This document shows, in pieces, positions 53,496 to 64,000 of a DNA stretch of 64,000 nt. Each line of letters begins with the position of its first letter. Within the stretch, counting starts at the first letter, position 1. The stretch is from Beijerinckiaceae bacterium (GTDB lineage Bacteria > Pseudomonadota > Alphaproteobacteria > Rhizobiales > Beijerinckiaceae): NCBI GenBank assembly GCA_027532775.1, contig JAPZTO010000001.1:930001-994000 (forward strand), given 5' to 3'. Made by a program: the position numbers and the translations under genes. The notes under the pieces are model-generated. The model ran no database searches, had not been told where the DNA came from, and worked only from the letters and a program-made list of their open reading frames with translations.

Positions 53496-53768
53496 ATGCT
53501 GTTCATGGTGATCGAGCATTTCGACCAGGCCCGGGTGAAGGAGATCTATGCCCGTTTCCACGAGAAGGGCCGGATGATCCCGGATGGCCTTTCCTATGTG
53601 AGCAGCTGGATCTCGGCAGATTTCTCGCGCTGTTTCCAGGTGATGGAAACCGACGACGTGACCAAGCTGCAGGAATGGGTTCTCGCCTGGGGCGATCTCG
53701 CCCGGTTTGAAATCGTGCCGCTGGCCGGGTCGAAGGAGACCTATGCCGCGGTGCAGAAGCATCTCTGA
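53496..53768 (+). CDS. DUF3303-family small protein between fabB and fabI
   Basis: A 90-residue protein, MLFMVIEHFDQARVKEIYAR, FHEKGRMIPDGLSYVSSWIS and CFQVMETDDVTKLQEWVLAW, matching the short DUF3303 family with a ferredoxin-like fold. Its place inside the fab operon suggests a minor role with the pathway, but none is known. GGGGA is upstream of the ATG. fabI begins 30 bp after its stop. Confidence 0.8.
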   Translation: MLFMVIEHFDQARVKEIYARFHEKGRMIPDGLSYVSSWISADFSRCFQVMETDDVTKLQEWVLAWGDLARFEIVPLAGSKETYAAVQKHL

Positions 53769-53798
53769 GCCTCGTCAAGAACAAGGAGCCTGGCGCGC

Positions 53799-54608
53799 AT
53801 GACGTCGCTGATGGCAGGAAAGCGCGGCCTCATTATGGGCGTCGCCAACCAGAATTCGATTGCCTGGGGCATTGCCCGCACGCTGGCCGAACATGGCGCG
53901 AGCCTGGCCTTCACCTATCAGGGCGAGGCCCTCGGCAAGCGCGTGAAACCGCTGGCGGAAAGCCTCGGATCCAGCCTGGTCCTGCCTTGCGATGTCGAGG
54001 ACATTGCCTCGGTCGATGCGGTGTTCGACGCGCTCAAGGCCGAATGGGGCGGGCTCGACTTTGTCGTCCATGCCATCGGCTTCTCGGACAAGAACGAGCT
54101 GAAGGGCCGTTATGCCGATACGACGCGCGAGAATTTCGTGCGGACCATGGTGATCTCCTGCTTCTCCTTCACCGAGATTGCACGGCGGGCAGCCGCGTTG
54201 ATGCCGCCGGAAGGCGGAACGCTTCTGACGCTGACCTATGGCGGTGCGAACCGCGTGTCGCCCAATTACAACGTGATGGGCGTGGCCAAGGCAGCACTGG
54301 AAAGCTCCGTCCGCTATCTCGCCGCCGATCTTGGCCGGGACAATATCCGCGTCAACGCGATCTCGGCCGGCCCGGTCCGGACGTTGGCCGGCGCCGGCAT
54401 CACCGATGCGCGCTTCACCTTCGCCTACCAGACAAAGCATTCGCCGCTGCGGCGGCCGATCACGCTCGAGGAACTGGGCGGCTCGGCGCTCTACCTGCTC
54501 TCCCCGCTTTCGGGCGGCGTGACAGGCGAGATCCATTATGTCGATTCCGGCTATTCGATCATGAAAATGCCAAGGGCCGAGGACATGAAGGCCGAAGCCG
54601 AGGGCTGA
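53799..54608 (+). CDS. fabI: FabI, enoyl-ACP reductase
   Basis: A 269-residue NADH-dependent SDR that completes each elongation cycle. The N-terminal nucleotide loop is GLIMGVANQNSIAWGIARTL, and the Tyr/Lys active site is in TLTYGGANRVSPNYNVMGVA-KAALESSV. NSIAWG and SAGPVRTLAGAGI are FabI hallmarks and the region of triclosan contact. It closes the fabA-fabB-DUF3303-fabI operon. Confidence 0.95.
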   Translation: MTSLMAGKRGLIMGVANQNSIAWGIARTLAEHGASLAFTYQGEALGKRVKPLAESLGSSLVLPCDVEDIASVDAVFDALKAEWGGLDFVVHAIGFSDKNELKGRYADTTRENFVRTMVISCFSFTEIARRAAALMPPEGGTLLTLTYGGANRVSPNYNVMGVAKAALESSVRYLAADLGRDNIRVNAISAGPVRTLAGAGITDARFTFAYQTKHSPLRRPITLEELGGSALYLLSPLSGGVTGEIHYVDSGYSIMKMPRAEDMKAEAEG

Positions 54609-54632
54609 GCCCGGCACATCAGGAAGCAGGTC

Positions 54633-55286
54633 ATGATCTCGCGTCGAATCCTCGTGGCCGGCCTTGCCGGCGTTTCTGCTTCAGGCCTGCCCGCTTTGGC
54701 CATCGCACAGGCGAACCAGCCGGAATTCTACCCGGTTCCGGTCGAACTCATCGCCAATCTCGAGCGGTTGCAGGGGGCCGTCACGCTTGGCCCGCGCAAT
54801 GCCGATATCCGGCTGTATGAATTCTTCGACTATAATTGCGGCTGGTGCCGGCGGACATCGGTCGATTCCCGCGCCCTGATCAAGGCGAACAAGGACCTTG
54901 CGGTCGTGCTGGTGAATTATGCCGTGCTGGGCATTCCCTCGATCAGCGCGACGCGGGTGGCTCTCGCCTTCTCGCGCCAGAAAGCGGACCGCTATCTCGA
55001 TTTTCATGAGGCCCTGTTCAGGCGACGCGGCACGATCGACGGCCAGATCGCGATGGATGTCGCCGGCACGTTCGGGGTCGACAGGAAGCGCCTGCTTGAC
55101 GATGCGGATTCCGATGCCGTGACGGCTGCCATGCGCGCGGCGTCGCAGCTCGGCTCGACCCTCGGCTTCCAGGCGACGCCGTCCTATCTTGTCGGGACGG
55201 AGGGGTTCACCGGTTTTCTCGATCGTGCGGCCAAGCAGAAGGCCATCGAGGCCTGGCGCCAATGCGAGAAGACGCGCTGCGCCTGA
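54633..55286 (+). CDS. DsbA-family exported thiol oxidoreductase
   Basis: A 217-residue thioredoxin-fold protein. An RR-containing signal peptide (MISRRILVAGLAGVSASGLP-ALAIAQA) is followed by the Cys-x-x-Cys active site in DYNCGWCRR (Cys69-Cys72) and cis-Pro region GFQATPSYLVG. The arrangement resembles DsbA/DsbG-like proteins such as ScsC or BdbD. It should oxidise or isomerise disulfides in the periplasm. It follows fabI by 24 bp, and its stop abuts that of the convergent TauE gene. Confidence 0.9.
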   Translation: MISRRILVAGLAGVSASGLPALAIAQANQPEFYPVPVELIANLERLQGAVTLGPRNADIRLYEFFDYNCGWCRRTSVDSRALIKANKDLAVVLVNYAVLGIPSISATRVALAFSRQKADRYLDFHEALFRRRGTIDGQIAMDVAGTFGVDRKRLLDDADSDAVTAAMRAASQLGSTLGFQATPSYLVGTEGFTGFLDRAAKQKAIEAWRQCEKTRCA

Positions 55287-56048
55287 TCAGAAGCCCGGAA
55301 ACCGGAGGCCGGCCGCGCGCCGCAACAGGTCGATCGCGATCAGGGTCAGCACGATTTTCAGGATCGTCTGGAACAGGCGCTCCGGCATTTTCTCCAGAAG
55401 CCGTGTGCCCATCACTGTGCCGATGAAGCCGCTGACGATCATCGCTGCAATCAGGGGCAGCCAGGCGACGAGCGCGATGCCGATCAGGCTGAACGCGATC
55501 ACCTTGAAGAGATGCTGTGCCGTCATCATCACGGCATGCGTGGCGATCAGGCCCTTCCGGTCGAGCTTGAGCGGCAGCAGCAGGGCCTGGACGAAGGGCC
55601 CCGTCGCCCCGACGAACATGGTGAGGACCGAGGCGACACCGCCACCCAGCACCAGCCCGGCCGAGGAAAGGCCAGGAATCTGCGGCTTCGGCACCCAGAC
55701 CATTGCGAGGATGAAGAGGCCGAGCATGCCGAGGAGGATGCGTTCGGGCAGGCTGACGAAGAGCCAGGCGCCGAGAGCCACGCCGGCCAGCGCGCCGATC
55801 AGGAACCGCGCAACGGCGGGCCAATGCGCATGCTTGCGCTGGAGGATCGCCCGGCCGAGATTCGAGCCGACCTGCACCACGCCATGAACCGCGATCACGA
55901 CATTCGGTGCGACCGTGCCGGCAAGGGCACCAAGCATCGCCACCCCGCCGCCGATGCCGAAAGCCGCCGTCAGCGCAGAGGTGAAGAACGAAACGCCGAT
56001 CAGCAGCAGGGCCGTGGCCAGATCGATGCCCGGCGGCAGGAAGATCAT
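55287..56048 (-). CDS. TauE/SafE-family membrane transporter (sulfite/sulfonate exporter-like)
   Basis: A 253-residue polytopic protein of COG0730, with GIDLATALLLIGVSFFTSAL, AFGIGGGVAMLGALAGTVAP and repeated hydrophobic stretches (about seven helices). The family moves sulfite, sulfoacetate or other anions outward. Its start overlaps the stop of the upstream SAF-domain oxidoreductase gene by 4 bp, so it may export or import a compound tied to that enzyme. Substrate is not evident. Confidence 0.85.
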   Translation of the reverse strand: MIFLPPGIDLATALLLIGVSFFTSALTAAFGIGGGVAMLGALAGTVAPNVVIAVHGVVQVGSNLGRAILQRKHAHWPAVARFLIGALAGVALGAWLFVSLPERILLGMLGLFILAMVWVPKPQIPGLSSAGLVLGGGVASVLTMFVGATGPFVQALLLPLKLDRKGLIATHAVMMTAQHLFKVIAFSLIGIALVAWLPLIAAMIVSGFIGTVMGTRLLEKMPERLFQTILKIVLTLIAIDLLRRAAGLRFPGF

Positions 56049-57382
56049 GCGCCCCCCCAGATGAGCGCATCCATCTCGGAGCGCATCTGCACGAGCACGG
56101 AATCCGCCGGCAGACTGACCTTCTCCCGCGTGATCAACTCGCCCTTGGCGATCGGGGCGAGCACAGTGCCGCCATGGAGCATGCCGACGGGCCAGGCGCG
56201 CGCCGCGCGGGCATCGGTGACGGTCAGCGTGAAGGAGCGGTAGCAGGTCTCGCCGATGGCATCGAGCCGTTCGCCGGGCGCCAGCGCGCGCTTGGCACGG
56301 GCACAGACCTCTGCGCTCGGCGTGGGGAGCGGGAACATCTCCGCCTGACCATAGAGCACGGCCCGCGCAGCCGAGAGCGGCACTTCGAGGCTGGTCAGGT
56401 GATGCGGGCGGTAGAAGGTGTAATAGGGCCCCTCGCCGCCCATCCTGAGATCATGCATGCGCTCGCAAAGGCGGGGATGGTCCATTTCGACCACGATGAA
56501 GACGCCGGGCGCGACACCCTTGCCCACCGTGTAATCCACCACGCCCTTGCGGCTGAGGATGCCGCCATCGGCCTTGGGCACCAGCACCTTCTCGAGCATG
56601 GCGAGCGTGGCTTCCGGCCCGTGCATGCCCGGCACGTCGACGGTGAGCCCGGTGGCATTGGCGATGGCCGCCATCTCGACCATGGTCTTGGAGCCGTCGA
56701 TGAACTCGACCAGCATGCGCGGATTCATGTTCCGCCGTTCGGCCTCGGCGCGGTAATCATCCGGCACCGCATCCGGGTTGAACGGGTTGTTCTTGCCCTT
56801 GCCGGCGGCAATCACGGGATAGCCGAGGGCCGTGGCAAAATTGATCAGCTCCATCGTGGCGGTCGGCTCGTCCCCGGCGCCGATCGTATAGACGATCCCC
56901 GCCTGATCGGCCTCGCGCTTGAGGAGCGGGCCGATCGTCACGTCTGCCTCGACATTCATCATGACGAGGTGCTTGCCCTGGCGGATCGTGGCGCGGCCGA
57001 GTTCAGCCCCGGCGGCCGGGCGACCGGTCGCGTCGATGACCACATCGATGAGGCCGCTGCGCAGCATGGTATGGGCATCATCGATGATCGCGATCCCCCC
57101 GGCCTCGATGGCACGGTCAAGCGCCGGCAGGCCGTCGACGGGAATGCCGAGCGTCTCGGGAAGCCGGGCGATTCGGATCGCCTCCTGCGCGTTCCGGCCG
57201 GAACGATCGACGATCGCCCCGATCCGCATGCCTTGCATCCGGGCAATCTGGGTGACGAGATCAGTCCCCATCTCGCCGCAGCCGATCACACCGACGCGGA
57301 TCGGCTGGCCGGATTGCTCCCGGGCCGCGAGATCCGCCGCCAGCCCGCGCGCCGCGATTGCCGGCGCCTGTCGCATCGTCAT
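56045..57382 (-). CDS. Homoserine-dehydrogenase-like oxidoreductase with C-terminal SAF domain
   Basis: A 445-residue protein. The N-terminal Rossmann domain (RVGVIGCGEMGTDLVTQIAR, DVVIDATGRPAAGAELGRAT) resembles homoserine and related dehydrogenases. The C-terminus is an SAF domain (HGGTVLAPIAKGELITREKV), as in some sugar-acid enzymes and antifreeze-like proteins. The reaction is not known to me. It is co-transcribed with the TauE/SafE gene (ATGA overlap), so a small acidic metabolite is plausible. Start at 57382. Confidence 0.75.
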   Translation of the reverse strand: MTMRQAPAIAARGLAADLAAREQSGQPIRVGVIGCGEMGTDLVTQIARMQGMRIGAIVDRSGRNAQEAIRIARLPETLGIPVDGLPALDRAIEAGGIAIIDDAHTMLRSGLIDVVIDATGRPAAGAELGRATIRQGKHLVMMNVEADVTIGPLLKREADQAGIVYTIGAGDEPTATMELINFATALGYPVIAAGKGKNNPFNPDAVPDDYRAEAERRNMNPRMLVEFIDGSKTMVEMAAIANATGLTVDVPGMHGPEATLAMLEKVLVPKADGGILSRKGVVDYTVGKGVAPGVFIVVEMDHPRLCERMHDLRMGGEGPYYTFYRPHHLTSLEVPLSAARAVLYGQAEMFPLPTPSAEVCARAKRALAPGERLDAIGETCYRSFTLTVTDARAARAWPVGMLHGGTVLAPIAKGELITREKVSLPADSVLVQMRSEMDALIWGGA

Positions 57383-57468
57383 GATATCCCCAAGCGTCCC
57401 CGGGCATTGTTGTCGCCCTTTCCTGCCGAGGGACGGTTTTTTCCCAGCGCTGTCAATCGCAAAAAGGG

Positions 57469-60942
<3,474 letters not shown>

Positions 60943-61093
60943 GAGCAACTCCCCCGGGACGCGCAGCATGATTGCGCGTTTTTTGCAGCGCGTCATGCCT
61001 CTTCGCGAAGGAAGGGGGCGGAGTCGACCCGGTCAGCCTTGTGGTTTCGGCATGCAATGCATGCGGAAACCCGATGGCTGGGATGAATCCGGA

Positions 61094-62278
61094 TCAGATC
61101 ACATTGCGTTCGAGCAGCGGGCGGTTCTCGCCAAGCCGGGCAAAACCGAGATCGCCGAGATCGAGGCTGCGGTAGCTGCCCTCGACGATCAGCTCGGCCA
61201 GACCGCGCCCGACCGCCGGCGATTGCTGCAAGCCATGGCCGGAAAAGCCACAGGCGAGATAGGCATTCGCAAGGTCGCCCAGCCGGCCGACAACCGCGTT
61301 GTGATCCAGCAGGTTCATGTCGTAATGGCCGGCCCAGGCCCGGCCCGGCCGGATCGCCTCGAAAGCCGGGATGCGCGTGGCGAGGGCGGGCCAGATCACT
61401 TCCTCGAAGAGCGGCCAGTCGACCTCGAAATCATGCGCGAAATCGACCGGTTCGGGCTCGTCCGGCGAATAGCCGGTGATGAAGCCGGTGCCTTCCGGCC
61501 GCCACCAGACGCCCGTCGCGTCGATGACCAGCGGATGGGCGGGAAACGTGCCTTTCGCGGCGAAGGAAAAGACCGAGCGCTTTTTGGCATAGACCGGCAC
61601 GGGACACCCGGCCTGCTCGCACAGGAGGCGCGCGCCGGAGGCACCGGCCGCGTTGACGAAGGCGCCGCAGGCGATGCTTTCGCCGGAATCGAGCATGACC
61701 GCCTCGATCCGGTCGGCTTTCCTCTGAATGTCAACCACGCGGGCCTTGCGGTATTCAACGCCGGCGGCGCGGGCTGCCTTGCGGAAAGCCTGCATCAGGC
61801 CGTAACCGTCGAACCAGCCCTCGCCGGCAAGGCCCAGCGAGCCGATGGCGACATCCTCGATCGAGAGATAGGGGAAACGCGCCGCCAGAGCCGCAGGATC
61901 GAGCAGGGCGATATTGGCACCAAGGCGGGACTGATCGGCATTGTTGGCCTCGAAAACGCCCCGCGCGGCCTCTGTGCCGAGATAGAGGTAGCCGCCCTCG
62001 TGCAGGCCGATCTCGGGGCGTTCACCCTCCACCGCGAGCCGCTCGCCGATCTCGCGCAGGAAGCCGATGCCATAGAGCGAGATGGCGATATTCACCGGCT
62101 GGGAGAATTGCTGCCGGATGGACCCGGCCGAAAGGGCCGAGGCCGAGAACTGGTAGGTCGGGTCGGGCTCGACCACGACGATCCGGCCCCGGAATCCGGG
62201 ATGGGTAGCGAGGTGCCAGGCAATGGAGGAGCCGATCACGGCGCCCCCGGCAATCACGATATCGGCTGTATCCGTCAT
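61094..62278 (-). CDS. FAD-dependent amine/amino-acid oxidase of the DAO family
   Basis: A 394-residue flavoprotein. The nucleotide fold is ADIVIAGGAVIGSSIAWHLA, with the DAO-type continuation VVEPDPTYQFSASALSAGSI. Near the C-terminus is ACGFSGHGLQQSPAVGRGLA, the FAD-contact motif of sarcosine oxidase, DadA and pipecolate oxidases. Substrate is a secondary or cyclic amine, or an amino acid. It is divergent from an antiquitin-type aldehyde dehydrogenase, so L-pipecolate oxidation in Lys breakdown is a possible role (inferred). Start at 62278. Confidence 0.8.
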   Translation of the reverse strand: MTDTADIVIAGGAVIGSSIAWHLATHPGFRGRIVVVEPDPTYQFSASALSAGSIRQQFSQPVNIAISLYGIGFLREIGERLAVEGERPEIGLHEGGYLYLGTEAARGVFEANNADQSRLGANIALLDPAALAARFPYLSIEDVAIGSLGLAGEGWFDGYGLMQAFRKAARAAGVEYRKARVVDIQRKADRIEAVMLDSGESIACGAFVNAAGASGARLLCEQAGCPVPVYAKKRSVFSFAAKGTFPAHPLVIDATGVWWRPEGTGFITGYSPDEPEPVDFAHDFEVDWPLFEEVIWPALATRIPAFEAIRPGRAWAGHYDMNLLDHNAVVGRLGDLANAYLACGFSGHGLQQSPAVGRGLAELIVEGSYRSLDLGDLGFARLGENRPLLERNVI

Positions 62279-62508
62279 GGGAATTCCGCCCGGGACTCTT
62301 CGCCCGGCAGGGCCGGGCCGATCGGGATGGAGGGATGATTCCCCGTTTCTTCGCGTGTTTCGCCGGGGTTTCAAAGTGAATTCTCCTGCTGCGGTGCGAA
62401 AATCCGCGAAAGAAGGCATTCCCCTGCCCGGGGGCTTGGTCTAGCGTCGGACCAAATCACGATCCGCCGGCAGCGCCGAGCCGCGCCGGCCATTCAGGGA
62501 AAACCCGC

Positions 62509-64000
62509 ATGTCCAACTTTCTGGCCCAGGAATTCGCGTCCATGGTCTCCGCCCCGAAACAGGAAGCGGAGATCCTGCTCGAGGGTTTCGGCATTCCGGC
62601 TGCCCGGCTGCATGGCGGGACGCTGAAGGTCCGCTCGCCGATCAACGGCGACACCCTCGCGGAGATCGCGGAGAATTCGCCAGAGGATGTCCGCGCCGCG
62701 ATCGGACGGGCGAGCCAGGCCTTCCTCGCGTGGCGGCAGGTGCCGGCGCCGAAGCGTGGTGAATTCGTCCGGCTGATCGGCGAGGAACTGCGCAAGGCCA
62801 AGAGCCAGCTTGGCCTGCTCGTCACGCTCGAGGCCGGCAAGATCACATCCGAAGGCCTCGGCGAAGTGCAGGAAATGATCGATATCTGCGATTTTGCGGT
62901 TGGCCTCTCGCGCCAGCTCTACGGGCTGACCATTGCCACCGAGCGGCCCAACCACCGGATGATGGAGACCTGGCACCCGCTGGGTCCGGTCGGGGTGATC
63001 ACCGCGTTCAACTTTCCCGTCGCGGTCTGGGCCTGGAACGCGGCGCTCGCCTTCGTGTGTGGCGATCCGGTGATCTGGAAACCCTCGGAGAAGACCCCGC
63101 TCACGGCGCTGGCTGTCGGCGAGATCTTCAAGAGGGCTGCGCAGCGTTTCGAGGCGGAGGGCAACGGCGCCATTCCTGCGGGCCTGTCGGAAATTGTGAT
63201 CGGCGCCGCCCCGGTCGGCGAGGCCCTGGTCTCGGATGCGCGGGTGCCACTCGTCTCTGCAACCGGCTCGACGGCGATGGGCCGCAAGGTCGGCCCGAAG
63301 CTGGCCGAGCGTTTCGCCCGGGCCCTGCTGGAACTCGGTGGCAACAATGCCGCCATCGTCACGCCAAGTGCCGATCTCGATCTCGCGCTGCGCGGCATCG
63401 CCTTCGCGGCGATGGGCACGGCCGGCCAGCGCTGCACGACCTTGCGGCGGCTGTTCCTGCACCGTTCGATCGCCGATGCGCTGATGCCGCGGCTGATCAA
63501 GGTCTGGGCTTCGGCGAAGATCGGTGATCCGAGGGTTACAGGAACACTGATCGGGCCGCTGATCGACGAGGCTGCCTTCCAGGGGATGGAGCGGGCGCTG
63601 TCCGAGGCGCGGGCGCTCGGCGCCACCGTGCATGGTGGCGGCAAGGCCGAAGGCGTGGCCGGCGGCATCTATGCCCGGCCGGCTCTGGTCGAGATGGCCG
63701 GACAGGCCGGACCGATGCTGCACGAGACTTTCGCGCCGATCCTCTATGTCACGCGCTACGACACGATCGAGGAGGCCATCGCGCTCAACAATGCCGTCGG
63801 GGCGGGCTTGTCCTCGTCGATCTTCACCCGCGACATGCGCGAGGCGGAACTGTTCGTCTCGGCTGCCGGCTCGGATTGCGGGATCGCCAATGTCAATATC
63901 GGGCCTTCCGGCGCCGAGATCGGCGGGGCCTTCGGCGGCGAGAAGGAGACCGGGGGCGGGCGCGAGGCCGGTTCGGATTCGTGGAAGGCCTATATGCGGC
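62509..64000 (+). CDS. Antiquitin-type aldehyde dehydrogenase (alpha-aminoadipic semialdehyde/P6C), cut by the window edge
   Basis: 497 codons are visible and no stop is reached. The family marks GVITAFNFPVAVWAWNAALA, LVSATGSTAMGRKVGPKLAE, ELGGNNAAIV (catalytic Glu) and GTAGQRCTTLRRLF (catalytic Cys) match ALDH7/antiquitin proteins, which oxidise piperidine-6-carboxylate or aminoadipate semialdehyde in lysine catabolism. It would pair naturally with the divergent DAO-type oxidase. AGGGAA precedes the ATG at 62509. Confidence 0.85.
   Translation, partial: MSNFLAQEFASMVSAPKQEAEILLEGFGIPAARLHGGTLKVRSPINGDTLAEIAENSPEDVRAAIGRASQAFLAWRQVPAPKRGEFVRLIGEELRKAKSQLGLLVTLEAGKITSEGLGEVQEMIDICDFAVGLSRQLYGLTIATERPNHRMMETWHPLGPVGVITAFNFPVAVWAWNAALAFVCGDPVIWKPSEKTPLTALAVGEIFKRAAQRFEAEGNGAIPAGLSEIVIGAAPVGEALVSDARVPLVSATGSTAMGRKVGPKLAERFARALLELGGNNAAIVTPSADLDLALRGIAFAAMGTAGQRCTTLRRLFLHRSIADALMPRLIKVWASAKIGDPRVTGTLIGPLIDEAAFQGMERALSEARALGATVHGGGKAEGVAGGIYARPALVEMAGQAGPMLHETFAPILYVTRYDTIEEAIALNNAVGAGLSSSIFTRDMREAELFVSAAGSDCGIANVNIGPSGAEIGGAFGGEKETGGGREAGSDSWKAYMR

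Overview
The window is a high-GC alphaproteobacterial chromosome segment. The divergent irr / fabA-fabB-fabI block, an Irr-type Fur protein with a Cys-Pro heme motif, an MmcB repair nuclease, a NDUFA9-like protein and an ActR/RegA-type regulator all fit the Hyphomicrobiales (Rhizobiales). I cannot name the genus from sequence alone.

Layout. 1-9.4 kb: end of transaldolase, lepA, an alkyltransferase-like protein, a LysR regulator, an ABC exporter, a Bug-type solute receptor, a possible 39-residue exported peptide, mepA and a PLP aminotransferase. 9.5-14.5 kb: a TetR-HlyD-RND efflux operon. 14.6-19.3 kb: GMC oxidoreductase overlapping mmcB, a degenerate adenylate-forming enzyme, and an ActR-like regulator whose phospho-acceptor Asp is Glu. 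19.6-29.1 kb: a peptide/D-amino-acid locus with a five-gene Dpp/Opp-type importer, a DgcA-like epimerase/racemase, DgcN, a divergent LysR regulator and a D-amino-acid aminotransferase. Two near-identical 13-bp LysR-type palindromes lie between dgcN and the regulator. Transketolase follows.

31.2-48.0 kb: a genomic island of about 16.6 kb inserted at the 3' end of a tRNA-Leu(CAG). It is bounded by an 85/86-bp direct repeat that includes the tRNA 3' end and a perfect 12-bp-stem terminator. Candidate arm-type sites for the integrase occur near both ends. Cargo, left to right: a Hachiman-type anti-phage pair (HamB helicase and HamA DUF1837 nuclease, with TTG and GTG starts and overlapping frames); a broken IS21 istB; an AT-rich three-helix membrane protein resembling Pycsar effectors; a frameshifted pheT fragment; a degraded zinc-ribbon-like ORF; a small PQ-loop protein; a NarL-type regulator; a hybrid sensor kinase; two periplasmic binding proteins without permeases; three small DNA-binding or replication-like genes; an AT-rich unknown gene whose start overlaps the integrase stop; and the tyrosine integrase. 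Base composition shifts sharply inside this segment.

48.1-64 kb: core metabolism again. NDUFA9-like protein, a D-2-hydroxyacid dehydrogenase, an SH3 protein, irr, fabA-fabB-DUF3303-fabI, a DsbA-like thioredoxin, TauE/SafE with a SAF-domain oxidoreductase, pyruvate carboxylase, a DAO-family oxidase and a divergent antiquitin-type aldehyde dehydrogenase that runs off the end of the window.

The Hachiman pair in the island, with its candidate accessory genes, is the most interesting system here. The ActR-like regulator lacking its phosphorylation Asp and the D-glutamate locus come next.
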